Source: Dactylonectria macrodidyma
Taxonomy: Eukaryota > Ascomycota > Sordariomycetes > Hypocreales > Nectriaceae
DNA length: 64,000 bases
NCBI GenBank assembly: GCA_020744425.1
Contig: JAGMUV010000011.1
Span: forward strand, 1,908,996 to 1,972,995
Direction of reading: 5' to 3'
The notes under the pieces were generated by a model. The model was not told where the DNA came from. It was given only the letters and a program-made list of their open reading frames with translations, and did no database searches. How positions within the stretch are numbered: the first letter of the stretch is position 1; the number at the start of each line of letters is the position of its first letter. Both the position numbers and the translations under genes were made by a program. Of the stretch, positions 13,860 through 26,525 are shown one piece after another.

Positions 13860-16800
13860 ATGCTACGTATGGTTGAGGTTTTCTAGTAGTTGCTATAATG
13901 TTTTGCTTTCTAAGTAGTCTTTCTATTTAATAAGGTATATTATCTTGCTATTGATTTTCTTTATATTATGGATTTCTTTAATGTAGTATTCCTCTAGATC
14001 TTTTACTTATGGTTCGTAGTTATGACTATTATTAATTATAATTGTGTTTTCGAATGGTTCTAGTAGTGAAATGTGGAATACTAGATGTTTTTTACTCTTT
14101 AGATCTAACTTGTAGTTATTTTCTAAGATCTTTTCTAGAACTTTGTAGGGTCTGATGAACTTATAGTCGAGTTTTTTACTTAGTCTGTTTATTATAACAT
14201 TTTTCATAGCTAAGAGGACTATGTCCTCTTCTGAAAAGGATAGTCCTTTTATCCGTTTAGGGTTATAGTATTTCCTTATCTAGTTTCTAATAAACTTAAG
14301 TTCGGTCCTTAGTTCTTCATAGAGGTTTTTCAGTTTATTAGAGGTGAGTATTATGTAAAGGTTAATGATTCTTTCTTATGGTCTATAGTATGTATTAAGT
14401 GTGAATCTAAAATTCATAAATGCTAGTATAAGCTTTATGCTTTTATATATAGCGGTGTTATAGCTTAGTTAGGCTATTAGTAGTTTTTTAATCTAGTCGT
14501 TTTGTTTATAGTTAATATAGTACTGTAAGTATTATTCGAGGATCTGGTTCGTCCTTTCTATTTATTTATCTACTTATAGTCAGAATGCAGTAGTTAATCA
14601 GTAGTTAAGTCTAAGCTGTGTTATTAAAGCTTACTAGAACTTGGATATAAATGGGGGTCTTCTGTTAGTTAGGATCTCTACTAGTAATCTGTATATACTA
14701 ATAATATTCTAGTTAAATACATAGGCGAATTCTTCTATATTTATTGCTTCTTTATATAGTATAAAATAGAAAAATTTTGTAAATCTATTTATAATAATAA
14801 GAATGCTATTATAGAAGGCTCTGGTTACTGGGTCTTTTAATAGGGGTAGTTTTGTAATGAAATCTATAATAATAGAATGCTATAGTCTTTAAGCTATTAG
14901 TAGGGGCTGTAGTTCTCTGTAAGGCTTGTGGTATTATGCCTTGGTTTTTGTATAAAGGCTGTATTATTAGATAATATCTTATATGACCTTCTTAATTCTA
15001 GGAAATGTGTATGTCATTTTAACTCTCTTAAGGGTTTTAGTGACTCCTTAGTGTCTATATAGTATATAAGAATATATTTCTTATATAAGCTATTCTTATA
15101 GTTCTATTAGAACTTATAATTTCTATAGTTCTAGTTATAAGGCGGGGATTGGGCAGGGGTTTTTAGTAACTCTGTTTATTTCGTAGGTCTGATTGTGTTA
15201 TTTAATTTTCTTTAGTAGTTTGTTATTATAGGTTGTGTAGTATGTGCTGCTAAGTGTTATTCATAGTAAGCATTCGTAGTATTAGTATATGTATTCTAAG
15301 TACTTTTATTATAAGTATCCTTTAGGGGTAAAAGAGAATATTTACTTGCTAGCTTTGATCTTTCTAGTGTTAAAATTGATGCATTGGCTGATCGTATTAG
15401 CTTATCTGTTTTCTGATCCTTTTATATAGATAATAGTATAGTTAAATTCTGATAGATATTTAGCGTATTTGAGTTATTATCTACTGAGTTTCTATATTAT
15501 TGCAAAGTATGAGATATTCTTATAATCTATATAGACCTTAATCTTATGATTACTTCTTAAAAGATAGTATTGAAATTCCTTAAAGTAGTTAATAATAGCT
15601 AGGAATTCTTAGTTGTAAATAGAGTAGTTAAGTTCTAGTCTGTGCATCTTATATGAGTAGAATGCAATAGGGTATAATAATCCGTTTTTATCTCTTTATC
15701 TGATCTGGCTGCTTAAGGCAAATCCTAAGGCATTGGTCTCTAATTCGATTTCTTTATTAAGGTCGAATGATACTAAGATAGGTTTTGAAGTGATTGTGTC
15801 TTTAATTGACTAGAAGGCCTATTCTGCCTTATTATCCTATTTAAACTTAACTCCTTTCTTTATAAACCTGGTGAGTGGGATAGTATGTTTGCTAAAGTGT
15901 TTGATGAATTGTTAGTAGTAGTTTGCGAATCTTAAGAAGGATTGCAGTTCTATAAGGTTTTCGGGTTATTTCTATTCCCATACTGCTACGATCTTCTTAG
16001 GGTCTATCCGTACTTGGTTATAGGATATGATATATCTAAAGAACTCTACTTTTAAAGTATAGAAGTTGCTTTTTTCAGGTTTAATAAGTAAGTTTATATC
16101 TTATAGCTTTTATAATACTATGTGGATGTATTATTTATAATTTTCTTCGTTTTTAGAGAAAATGAGTATATTATTTAAATAGTATATAATAAAGATATTA
16201 AAATGTTTATATAGTATGTTATTAATTATTCATTAGAATGCGGCTAGTGCGTTAGTAAGTCTAAAGAGTATAATTAAGTATTTATATAGTCTAAACTTAG
16301 TTCTAAAAGCAGTCTTCTATTTATATCCTTATTTAATATAGATTAGGTTATAGGCTCTTTTAAGATTGAGCGCTATAAATCACTTAGCTCTATGTAGCTT
16401 GTTATGTATCTTGGGGATTAGGGGTAATAGTGTGCGATCCTTCTTAGTAATTGAGTTAAGTTGCTTGTAGTCTATGCAGAGGCGTAGCTTTCTGTTCTTT
16501 TTAAGTATAAATATGATTGGGTATCTGGCTAAAGACTTCGATTTCTGAATATAGCCTTTTCTCTCTATTTCTTAGATGTATTCTCTTAGCGTTATTAGCT
16601 TGTTATTATTAAGGTTGTAGATAGGAAAAAACTTGGGGTTGGTCCCGTCCTTTAGGACGATTTCTAGGTCCTATTCGCTTGGTTCTAGGAGACTAGTCTC
16701 AAGTTCCTCCTTAAAGAGTTTTTTATAGATTCAGTATCTTAGGAGTACGTTTTTAAGTCATTCCTCTTCTGCTTATTATTGCTTTTTCTGCTCTTTAAAG

Positions 16801-18000
16801 TCCTTATCTATCTATCTGAACTGTTTTTAGATAAATGTAATGACTCGTTTTATATATTGCATTTTCTTTTGTTAGTACTTCTGTTTTATTCCCTTCAGGG
16901 GTGAGGAAGTGTCTATCGTTTCTTTCTTTGTGACTTCGTTATTGTTCCTATCGCTAATCGAAGCTTGAGATCTTAGATTATGTCTATCGCTATCTGCGAT
17001 CTGGGGAGGTGCGTCTTTCTAATGCATTTAGCCTTTCTCTTAGTTGATATTAGGGTTGTGTCTTTATAGCTAAGGTTGTCTGAGTATTACTAGGTAGTCT
17101 TTAATATTAAGGATGTTGAAATCCACTCCTTAGTTCCTTCTTTCTATAAGTACTTTAAAGTGATTAATCTTTTATAGTACTCTCCTTTTATTATAGCTAA
17201 AAGGTATCCCTTCTAGGTTAGACACTTCATAAGGAAGTTTCTTATGTCTCTATAGTAATACTAACTTATTTACTAACTCTAGTTAAATGTAATTTATAGT
17301 AATACTGCAGTCTACTAGCGCTATTACTTATACTCTATTAATTCGGACTTTTATTATAATTATATTCTCTTTAGAACCTCTTATAGTACTTAGAGCCTTT
17401 TTTGGAAGTAATGTCTTTACTTCTACTATACTTATCTGTCGCTTTATTATAGATAGTGAGTGTTGTTTTTTATATGCTTATGGATTTCTTTATACTATAG
17501 CCTGTTATAGCGTTCTCTTCTTATGCGGGTTTTAAAGTTAAATCCGTCTTTGTGCATCTTGTGGATCCTCTTATGGATTGCTTGTAAGTATTCTGCGTGC
17601 TTAAGGCACTTTTGGTTATTGCAGTTTATAGCATGGTTGGCTGGATATTTTAGCGGTCTATGCTATAACTATACTTTTTCTTATTTATATATATAGCATT
17701 CTTCTGTAATGTAATTATTAATCGTTAAGCCTTTTTTAATACATTCTTTAGAGTAAAAGTTATTTTATAGCTTAAGCTAAGCCATTCTTATCCCTTTAAA
17801 CCATTTAATGACTCTATAGTCCTATGCCTTAGTCCTATTGTAGAACTGTTATAATGGCTAGAGTATAGTTTGTATAGGATAGTAGTTATAGTAAAGTTTC
17901 TTAAAGCGATATAATATGTATGTATAATAAGTGTATGATATCTAGGATATGTTAATATATTTAGGATGTTGTAAGTATAGTAATGGTTCGTTGCTAATAA
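13860..18000 (-). pseudogene. RIPed pol of element B (RT, RNase H, integrase, chromodomain)
   Basis: The C-terminus is best preserved. An open stretch at 14007-14207 encodes the GPY/F module (LDYKFIRPYKVLEKI, then HLVFHISLLEPF), and the chromodomain follows leftwards (EEYYIKEIHNIKKINSK, with IIYLIK then a stop where Trp is expected). The RT catalytic box reads YYLNN near 16175-16204 where YLDD is expected. Order and sequence match the F pol on the opposite strand of the window. Many Gln and Trp codons are stops. The boundary with gag was not located. Confidence 0.8.
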
Positions 18001-20000
18001 TTGCTCGTCCTATCCAGCTATCTGCTTTGGTGAGGTCTTTCTGCTGGATCGTGCGGATATAGATAGGTTGACCTTCCGCTACGTCTAACGTTCTTTTAAT
18101 GAGTTGCTTTAGTATTCGCTCGCTTTTTCTGTCCTTTCCTGGGGAGAAATTAAGGGTGTTTTCTTCTAGCTTTTGTTTAAGTAGTTATAGGGCGACTGAT
18201 TCTTCTTCTGAGGTGTTATTAATACTGCTACTGTCGTTAGACTTGGGATATTTGTCTGCAGGGGCTAGTATGTCTTTATCGGTAATAGGGAGTCTAAGCC
18301 TTCTTACTTATCTGGCTTTAGCGCTTGTGCTAATGCTTGGCTCTCTTTCTTTATATAAGTAATACTTGTGTCTAATCTTATCGTTTGTTTGTTATTATTA
18401 TGAGATTTTAGTAGTGCTTTTATAAGGGGCTGCTATGATTGGTGGTGTTTCTAGGGCAGGTTGTCGATTTGGGATGTTACTTTCTTTATCTATTATTTCT
18501 ACTATTAGTTAAATGTATTTAAAGGTGTCTTTCTTTTAGATTTCCTTGCCCTTCCTGACTATACTAATCTTTCTAATAGTACTATAAGGTAGTCCTTCTT
18601 TTTTTAGCTTTGAAAGTAATGGAACTAGTATTTAAAGCGTTGAGATATTATTGATATTAGAAGTCATACTCTTCTATCGATCTTTGAGGGGTATTTATCA
18701 TTCTTTTTCTATCTTCTAGCTTAGCTTTCCTTCTTTATAGGTTTTACTTTTAAATATCTCTTTGCTCTTAAGTTCTTTATTTATAAGAAGGGTGATTTTA
18801 TTAGATGAAATCCCCATATTATTATAACCTGCTCTGGCTATTATGACTATTTTCTTACCTATTTAGGGTTCTTCTTCCTATTAGCTAACCCATCCTACTT
18901 TTTTCTTACTTTCTAGTATTAGTTTGAATTGTTAGTCGGTTTTAGGCTTTCGGCATTTGCAGGAGGTATGTCCTGGGACGCTATAGTTCTAATAGAGGAC
19001 CTTAGAGTAGTCTTTTTTGACTATCCTAATGTTCATAGGGCCTGAGTCTGTTCTATAAGAGGTATCTGTTTATTGCTTCTTCTTATAGTTTGCGTAGTTT
19101 CTTCTATTCTTCTATTATAGAGTGTAGGATCCTCCGGACTTCTTAGCCTTCTTTTCCTATTGTCTTTCGAATTACTGGTTATTGATTTCTATAGTAAGTT
19201 ATACTAGTCCGTTGTACGTAGTGGGCTTAGTTTTCCTGACTATTGCGTCTTTAATATTAGACTTTAACCCTTTGTAGAAGCTTGTTATATATCCTTCTTC
19301 TCCTTAGTTAAGTTATGAGGCGAGGTTATAGTATTTGGCTGTGTATATAGACGCTGCTCCTTTCTGATAGAGTTTTTGGATTTGCTGTTCTACTACTCGT
19401 TTCTCATCCTAGAGTCTGAAAGCGCTTTTAAGCTTATGCTTAAAGACTTTATAGCTTCTATAGATAGCCTTGGTTTCTTCTTTTCTATTAGTGTAGATAT
19501 AGTTAATGTAGTCCTTTATAATAGGTTTAAACTATTAAAGAGCTTTATCCTTAAGGAATTCTATAGTATGCTGGACTTTGGCGTTACTAGTGATGAACTG
19601 GGTTGGATAATATAGCTAGTAGGCCCTGAGCTGTGTCAGGAATCCCTAGAGCGTAGCTGCGGATCCGTTATAGGGGTCCGGTTATCTTAGTTTAAGGATT
19701 TCTCTAGCGTCTTTTCCTATTGCTGAATTAGAGGCCAGGTTCTCGATGTAGTCTTTATAGAGGCTGGTTTATTTCTTAGAGGCCTTAGTAAGCCTCTTGA
19801 GTTTATCTATAAGTGCTTTGACTTAGTCGTTTAAGTTATCGATTTGTCCTTACTTTTTGATAGCATCTTTGTAGGAGGCTTTAGTAAGGTTGTTAAATGC
19901 ATTGCTAAGTCGTTTATTATATCGCTCTAGCTTGCATACCTCTGCTTTATAACTCGCGGGCGCAATGATTTCTTCCTCATTATCTGTGTTTATTGGGACT
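18000..20000 (-). pseudogene. RIPed gag of element B
   Basis: Minus-strand remnants upstream of pol and adjacent to the PBS. A degraded zinc knuckle lies near 18950-18990, where NYSVPGHTSCKC can be read with the preceding Cys changed to Tyr. Short plus-strand open frames in this stretch (for example 18099-18362 and 19376-19615) run against this gag and have no independent support. Limits are approximate. Confidence 0.6.
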
Positions 20001-20122
20001 AGGATAGGTGGTTTGCCTGTTAGCTGATGGGAAGAGGATGGAGTCGAACTAGGTATAGTAAGTAGAGCTATTATAGTAATTTGATATTATTTAAGCTTAA
20101 TGCGAGTGATATAGTGAATAAG

Positions 20123-20131
20123 AGCTATTAA
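20123..20131 (-). promoter_or_regulatory. Primer-binding site of element B (self-priming type)
   Basis: Three bases inside the 5' LTR, the minus strand reads TTAATAGCT, the RIP-altered counterpart of F's TTGATAGCT at the same offset. It is complementary to AGCTATTAA inside B's own LTR (plus-strand 20294-20302). See the F entry. Confidence 0.5.
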
Positions 20132-20133
20132 TG

Positions 20134-20516
20134 TGTAATGATTGGGTTAATATACTATCCTTATAAGGCTAGTGTATACTAGGTCCTAATTTAAGGGTTT
20201 ATATAATAAAGTAATTAAGTAAGTTAAGATTAAATAATGCTTATTATATTTAATAATAGTAGAGTAGAATGTACTTAATATAACTAAGTTATATTAATAG
20301 CTAAGGAGCTGCCTATACTAGATATATACTTCTTAGATGACTATATACTAAGTAGACCGCTATCCTGCTCGGAGGACTGCTATCAGTCCTGGACCGTCGC
20401 CATCAGTCCTAGTAAGGCGTCGGTCCTGGGGCGGGGCCATGCCATTAGTCTGAGCCAGATGCGGGTCCTATCGTTCTGCCGTTCCTGACCGCCTAGTAGG
20501 AACCTAGGCCGTGATA
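20134..20516 (-). repeat. 5' LTR of element B (383 bp)
   Basis: Direct repeat of 12709-13091, flanked on the right by the AATAG duplication. Its right half is GC-rich (near 20390-20510) and better preserved than in the left copy. Confidence 0.88.
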
Positions 20517-20548
20517 AATAGCTTATCTCCCTACTATGACCTCTAAAA

Positions 20549-20950
20549 TGTATTAAGTAGGGGGATAAGAAGGATACTATTACCTAAAGTAACGGATGCT
20601 ATAAGGTAGGCAGGATGTATAGCTAAGCGAGAGTAGATAAGACTTATAAAATAAAATAGATAAAAAGAGGGCCAGAGCTATAATCAAGCGGCTAGCTAGA
20701 AAGTAAATCAGATATTCTAATTAATTAAATAAATCTTATTATAATAACATTAAAAATAATTCAATAACTTAAAAATAAAAGTAGGCAAGAATATAATTAA
20801 TTGCTATCTATATCCGAGTTATCTCTGCCTTTTATCTCAGACTAACTCCTATTATCCTTATCGATAGCTTTATTAAGACCAGCACTTAAATTAGTCAGCT
20901 AATTAAAATGTCCAGGCCATTCTAGCTAGTGGGCCCTCAGCCCTAACACA
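20549..20950 (-). repeat. 5' LTR of element A (402 bp)
   Basis: Direct repeat of 315-716. Only 32 bp separate it from element B, so B landed at or next to A's primer-binding region. Confidence 0.88.
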
Positions 20951-21878
20951 ATACTATTATAAATACTTTAAGATTAAGATTAGCTTCTCTTCCTCCTACT
21001 AAGCCCTCTTAAGCTAATTATATTACTATATATAAATTAATATGCATTTTGCTTTTAAGACCTACTTAAGGATTATTATTACTATCTGCTTCTATACTTA
21101 TTAAACTTATTAATGTATTTTAATTATTTAACTTACTAAAGGATATTACTTAATTAAATACTTTCTAGTCTCTTTATATATTCTATAGTTAATTTTATTA
21201 AAGAGTTCTTATTATAGCTATTTCTATAACTTTACTTACTATTTTTAATATAACTTTAATACTTAAGTTCTTTTTAAACCCTCTTTTATAATTATTATAA
21301 TCTTAAAAAAATAAATATAAGCTAGATTCTAATTAATTAATTATACTTAGATATTAGATTTATATATATTATCTTTCTTTTTTTATTATTTCCTTTATTT
21401 ATTAAGACTCTTCTTCTTTTTATTATTTATAGTCTTTAGGCTTATAGAAATAAAGCGCTAACTATATAAAGAGGAATATATTAAGGCTGAGAGCTTACTA
21501 GTTAGAATAGTTTAAACATTTTAATTAGCTAATTAATTTAAGTATTAGTTTTAATAAAGCTATTAATAAGAATAATAAGAGTTAGTTTAAAATAAAAAGC
21601 AAAAATAATTTAAATATAAATAGTAATTAATTATATTTTTACTAACCTTTATTTTTAAATTATTAAATTATTTTTAATATTATTATAATAAGATTTATTT
21701 AATTAATTAGAATATCTGATTTATTTTCTAACTAGCTACTTAATTATAGCTCTAGCCCTCTTTTTATCTATTTTATTTTATAAGTCTTATTCACTCTCGC
21801 TTTATTACACATTCTACTTACTATATAGTATTTATTACTTTAAGTAATAATATTTCTCTTATCCTCTTACTTAATACA
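20951..21878 (+). mobile_element. 3' end of element C, same family as A, opposite orientation
   Basis: 20951-21476 is the inverted counterpart of 717 to about 1240. It is followed by a 402 bp inverted LTR (21477-21878). C therefore runs on the plus strand and was split when A inserted into its 3' region. It is more AT-rich than A. Its 5' part would lie left of the window. Confidence 0.8.
21477..21878 (+). repeat. 3' LTR of element C (402 bp, inverted copy of A LTR)
   Basis: Reverse complement of the A-family LTR with the same 402 bp length. Diagnostic blocks are the run near 21690-21760 (matching 440-520 inverted) and the terminal TTAATACA at 21871-21878. Confidence 0.85.
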
Positions 21879-24800
21879 CTACTTTTAAGTTAATATAGTC
21901 TGCTTTAACTTTACTATTTACTAATATAATAAGTTATATACTATTAACTTATACTTATAGTTTAAGTGTTTTTTATTTAATTACTATTTATACTATATAT
22001 AGAGCTTTTAATAAAAGTGATTTTTCTTTTATATTATTATTTACTTATTACTCTTTTATAAATAGTGTTTATTGTTTTTTATTTATAGTGCTTAGGTTTT
22101 TTACTTAGTATAGTTAGCTATTAAGTCTTTCTATTTATCTTATTATATATACTATAAGTTAATCTTAGCTTAAGTATGAATTAAATAGTCTTTTTTATTA
22201 TATTATATTAGGTTTATTAGTCCTTTAATATATTCTAAAGAGAAAAACTTATTAGAATACTCTAGGATTATAATCCTATTAATAAGTCTAAAACTCTTTA
22301 TTTAATAGCTCTTAATTTTATTATAAAAGTATAATATAAATATTAAGTAATCTTTTAATTATATAAAGAAGTAATTATTCTTCTACTTACTATAAATATA
22401 CTTTTTATAGTATAAGTTATAATATAAAATCTATATAAGTTTATAATATTAGAAGTTATCTATTTTAATATAAGGGTTATTTAAGAATTCTTTTTAAAGT
22501 ATTTCTTTATTACTTTATACTTTAAGTCTTAACTAAGTATAGATATAGAAGTCTTCTTTAGCTTAAGGTTCTTATCTTTCTTTAATTATTTACTAATATT
22601 AGTCTTTATTATTTAATTATATATAGATTCTTTATAAGTCGATTTCTACTATATTTTACTATTTCTTTACTTCTATTAGGGATTCTCTATACTTTTTATA
22701 GTAAGAGTCTGCCTATTTATTATTACTACTATTTAAGTATCTATTTATAAGTATAAAAATAAGCTTTAGTTTTTAATTAAGTTTATTTAAGAATTAATAG
22801 GTCTTTAAGTATTGTCTGCTTTTTATAGTTCTATCTTATAAGAGTTTATAGCACTTGTTAGTATTAGTGTCTTATTATTTATTACCTTACTTAGGTTTTT
22901 TATTATTATAAAGCTTATTCTAAGTCTATTTACTTTTTTTAGAAAATAATACTAAATATTTATTCTTTATATAACTAGTTTATTAATAGTTATAATTATC
23001 AGTTATTTATATAATTCAGGCCTTAAGTAGTTAGAAGATTATATTAAATATATATCCTACTTAACTATAGTCTATTTTAACTTAGCTTAGCTATTTATTA
23101 AGAATTTCTTCTTTTACTTTCTTTTAATAGGATTCACTATCTTTTAGAATAAGTATAAATTATATGCATTTATTACCTTTCTTAACTATAGTAAGGATTT
23201 TCCTATTTATAGTATTTCTTATAAGTTAGCCTTTTAGAATAGAGTCTTATTACTTATTAGCCTCTCTAGCTGCCTTTTGTTTAATATAGCATCCTTAGGC
23301 GCTTTTGCTTTTATATATTAAGTATATTTGTTTTTCTTCTTTAGTTTCTTTTATTAGTTATTATACTCATTTGCTTTAATAGGCTGCTCTTCTAGCTTTA
23401 ATTTTATCTTATTATTCAGTTATCTTAGGTTCAGATTTAGAATTGATTATATCTTCTTTAGCTCTACTAAACATATTATAATAGCCGCTCTTAGTTATAG
23501 TAAGGGTTTTAAACAAATACTAGTAATTAGTAGATTAAAGGTTCTTACTTTCTAATATAAGCTTATAATTCTAATTTATCTTAAGGCTTTAGTACTTATT
23601 CTTAAAGTACTCTATTTTATTATAATTCTAGTACTTAACTTTAAAGTAGTCTTATTAAGCTACTCTAAGTTCTATAAGTCTAGCTTAAGTTTTATAAAAA
23701 GTATTAACTTAGTTCTTATCTTTCTAATTATCTTAATTCTTAAAGTAATACAGATTATAATTACTCTCTTAGCTTCTTTATTAGTTCTTAGCCTTATTCT
23801 TTCATTTTTTATACTATTATTTATTAATCTTAATAATTATAATAATATACTTAATAAGTATATTAGGTTAATTAGCTTTATATAGTTTATTCTTAACTTC
23901 TTCTTTAAGTCTTTAATAAAAGATTTCTATAAGTATATTATTATTCTATTTTAATTTAAAAGTAACTTATTAAAATATAATAGTATAAGTAATAGTAAAT
24001 TGGATTTGCTTAATCTTATAGATCTTAGTTATTACTTGCCTTTCTTTATTAATTATATTAAAGGTATTTTTAATTACTTTTTTAAAGTTCTTTTAGTTTA
24101 TAAAGATATTAATAGTATTTTAATCTTAGCTTACTTTATTATTATTTAAAAAGTCCTTTATAATTAGTTAAATCAGTCTTTAGTATTCTTAATTATTAAA
24201 TTATTTATAAATAATAAACGCATTTTAAATAATATAAGATATTATAAAAAGAATTAAAAGTATCCCTTTATTTTAATAATAAATAGAATTATATTACTTA
24301 GTAAATTATTAAATAGTTTAAGCTTTAATAGCTTAATTATTTCTCTTAGGTTATAGTTATTATTTATAATTATAATAAGTATTATAATTAGTTAATTCTA
24401 TACTTATTACTATAGAGTTTAAATAAGAGCATAAAGTTATTAGACTTTTATTATTATTTTAGTATTATTTAATAAGGTTATATATACTAATAGTATAAGT
24501 ATACTATTTAAAATAATAGGAGTTTAATTTATTTTAAATATACTAATAGTATAAAGTATTACTTAGGTTAATATAATAATATATTAAATAAGAGCTATTA
24601 ATATATAATAATTAGGCTTATACTAAAGCTCTAAAGTAAGTTTAAAGTATATAGTATTTATAATTAAGTAAATTAAGAATATTATAATAAGTAATATAAG
24701 TTATAATCTAGTAATAATAAAATAGTAAATTTAATATAACTAAGTATATTAATAACTAGTAAGGCTATTTTTATAAAAGTATTAAAAGAGTGTACTTATA

Positions 24801-25017
24801 TACTAATAGTATTTAAATAGATTATAATTAAAGATTATAATTTATTCTTTTAAATTATAATCTAAGCTTATAATTCTATATTAGATTATAGTTAAGAATT
24901 ATAATATAGTCTTATAATTACAGTTTAGAGTTATAATTTAATAGAATTAGTTAGAAATTTATAAAAGTATATATAATTAGTTATTATTATATAGTCTATA
25001 CAGACTGGGCTATAATA
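21879..25017 (-). mobile_element. Element D: truncated, heavily RIPed B-like gypsy (5' end with LTR)
   Basis: The right end is an LTR (about 24604-25017) that aligns in patches with the B LTR, including a conserved segment (AATATAACTAAG...ATTAATA) and the end GGCTATAATA. Immediately left, AGCTATTAA matches B's primer-binding region. The sequence to the left should be D's gag/pol 5' part on minus, but RIP is extreme and I could not read it. C cuts D off on the left. Confidence 0.6.
24604..25017 (-). repeat. 5' LTR of element D (about 414 bp, RIPed)
   Basis: Begins TATAATAATTAGG where B has TGTAATGATTGGG and ends GGGCTATAATA where B has AGGCTATAATA. The middle (24800-24960) is a degenerate series of TTATAATT-like repeats where the B LTR is GC-rich. 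Confidence 0.6.
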
Positions 25018-25745
25018 AATAATAATATAATAGAATTATTAATTTAAAAGCAATTCTAATATTAGATTAATTAAAAAATCTTTATAAAGAAATAAAAACT
25101 GAATTCAAATTTATATAAGAATAAATAAAAAAATACTATAATTAAAAAAGGCTAAAGAGACTATCCTTTTTAAAAGAAGATATAGTTTTACTAATTATAA
25201 AAACCTATTAATAAATAGATTAAGTAAAAGACTTAACTATAAGTTTATTAAAGTTTATAAAGTTTTAAAAAAAGTCTTAGAAAATAATTACAGACTGAAC
25301 TTAAAAATACAATACTATCTAGTTTTTTATATTTTATTACTAGAATTAATAGAAAATACTATTCTAATTAATAATAAGTAAAGTTATAAACTAGTAGTAA
25401 AAGACTTAGAAAAGTACTATATTAAAAAAATCCATAATATAAAGAAAATTAATAGAAAAACTATATATTCTATAAAGTAAAAGATTATTCTAAAAGTAAA
25501 ACTTTATAGTAATTATTAAAAAACCTTATTTATATATAGTGTTTATTAAAGACATTTTATATAAAATATTAAAAATAAAACTAAAAGTAGTAATAATAGA
25601 CAGATTTAGTAATACCTCTAAGTAAATACTATTCTAAGCTTTTAAAAAATCTTTAAGTAAAACATTCTTAGTAAAAGAATAGTGCTTAGAAGAAGTAAAA
25701 GAAATAGCTTAGTACTATACTTCTTATATAGCTTTCTCCCTTTTT
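25018..25745 (+). pseudogene. RIPed pol 3' fragment of chromovirus D' (integrase C-terminus and chromodomain)
   Basis: The plus-strand frame aligns with the end of F's pol without large gaps. It reads RIINLKAILILD (F: GIINPKAILTSD), then NLYKEIKTEFKF, KKYYN-KRLKRLSFLKEDIVLL, the GPY/F-like LNYKFIKVYKVLKK, and the chromodomain start YYIKKIHNIKKINRKTIYSIK. Stops replace Gln and Trp. D lies immediately to the left and probably interrupted this element. Past about 25560 the alignment fades. Confidence 0.72.
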
Positions 25746-26525
25746 ACTTACTTAAGCTCCTTTATATTATTAATACTATATAATATAATATGTATTATCT
25801 TTTTAAACTATAGTTTCTTTTATTTTTAAAGATACTTAATCTTTATATCTATTTAATAATAAGTATTTTAATTACTTTTAATTCGGATTTAAAATGAGTA
25901 TAATAAGTAGTAACCTTATGTAATTACTAAGGAGAAAGGCTATAAGTATTATAAAAAGGCTTATTTAGTTAAATATACTTAAAATATTAAGAAGAATTAT
26001 CCTTAGATAAAGAATAAATCACTCTAATCTATTTATAAAAAGAATAGAATTTTTTTATAATAATTTAATAAGAAAAAATAACCTTAAGAAGGACATTATA
26101 TTACTTAGTTTTTATAGTAATAGGTTTGTGTTTTTTAATAATACAGTTAACTATTATAAAAAAAGAATAAAAGAAAGAAAAAGGACTTATAAGTATAAGT
26201 ATATAAATTATAAGTCTTAAGAGCAAGAACTAATAAAAGAGAGACATTATATTATAACCTATATTAACTAGGCCGTGATCTAATTATATATACTAATAGC
26301 GCCCCTTACTTTTCACTCTACTTATATATAAATTACTTAAAATATTAAATAATTTAAATAATTTAAAATTATTAAAATCATTAGATAATCCTAATAATTT
26401 AATCTATACTATAATTATATAAATACTTAAAAAGTATATATTTAGTATAAATAGCTCTTTAGTTATTAATATAACTTAATTACTTTAATTTACTCTAACT
26501 ACTATACATTATTATATATTAACTA
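25746..26525. other. AT-rich RIP debris, possible retroelement gag remnant
   Basis: No gene can be supported. A plus-strand segment near 25930-26040 reads EKGYKYYKKAYLVKY followed by KKNYP, loosely like a retroelement Gag zinc knuckle with Cys changed to Tyr. ACTAGGCCGTGATC at about 26267-26280 recalls the end of the B LTR (20502-20516). Confidence 0.3.

Larger units (their letters stand above)
12709..20516 (-). mobile_element. Element B: partly RIPed Ty3/gypsy chromovirus
   Basis: Bounded by two 383 bp LTRs (12709-13091 and 20134-20516) with a perfect 5 bp target-site duplication AATAG (12704-12708 and 20517-20521). Coding strand is minus: gag near 18.1-20.0 kb, pol near 13.9-18 kb. B keeps many more C and G than A, C or D, so it is younger, in line with its innermost position. 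Its chromodomain, GPY/F module, PBS and antisense gene all match the intact element F, so the two belong to related families. Confidence 0.9.
315..20950 (-). mobile_element. Element A: RIPed Ty3/gypsy LTR retrotransposon, split by element B
   Basis: Two 402 bp direct repeats (315-716 and 20549-20950), both beginning TGTATTAAG and ending in ACA, bound the element. They are flanked by ATAC (311-314 and 20951-20954), a likely target-site duplication; AATAC fits if one A is shared. The coding strand is minus: integrase near 5.6-6.9 kb, RNase H/RT near 7.0-8.6 kb, gag presumably to the right. Element B (12709-20516) is inserted just inside the right (5') LTR. Gln codons are widely replaced by TAA/TAG, which is the RIP signature. 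A is itself inserted in C, a copy of the same family in the opposite orientation. Confidence 0.85.

Noticed and set aside
18099..19615. Plus-strand open frames of 79-87 codons in element B
   Set aside because: They run against the gag of B in a RIPed region. Unlike the 13.3-13.8 kb frame they have no homologue at the same position in F.
25560..26270. Antisense Zn-cluster gene in fragment D'
   Set aside because: This is where it should lie by analogy with B and F, but no Cys pattern or coiled coil could be read on the minus strand; RIP is too heavy or the region is missing.
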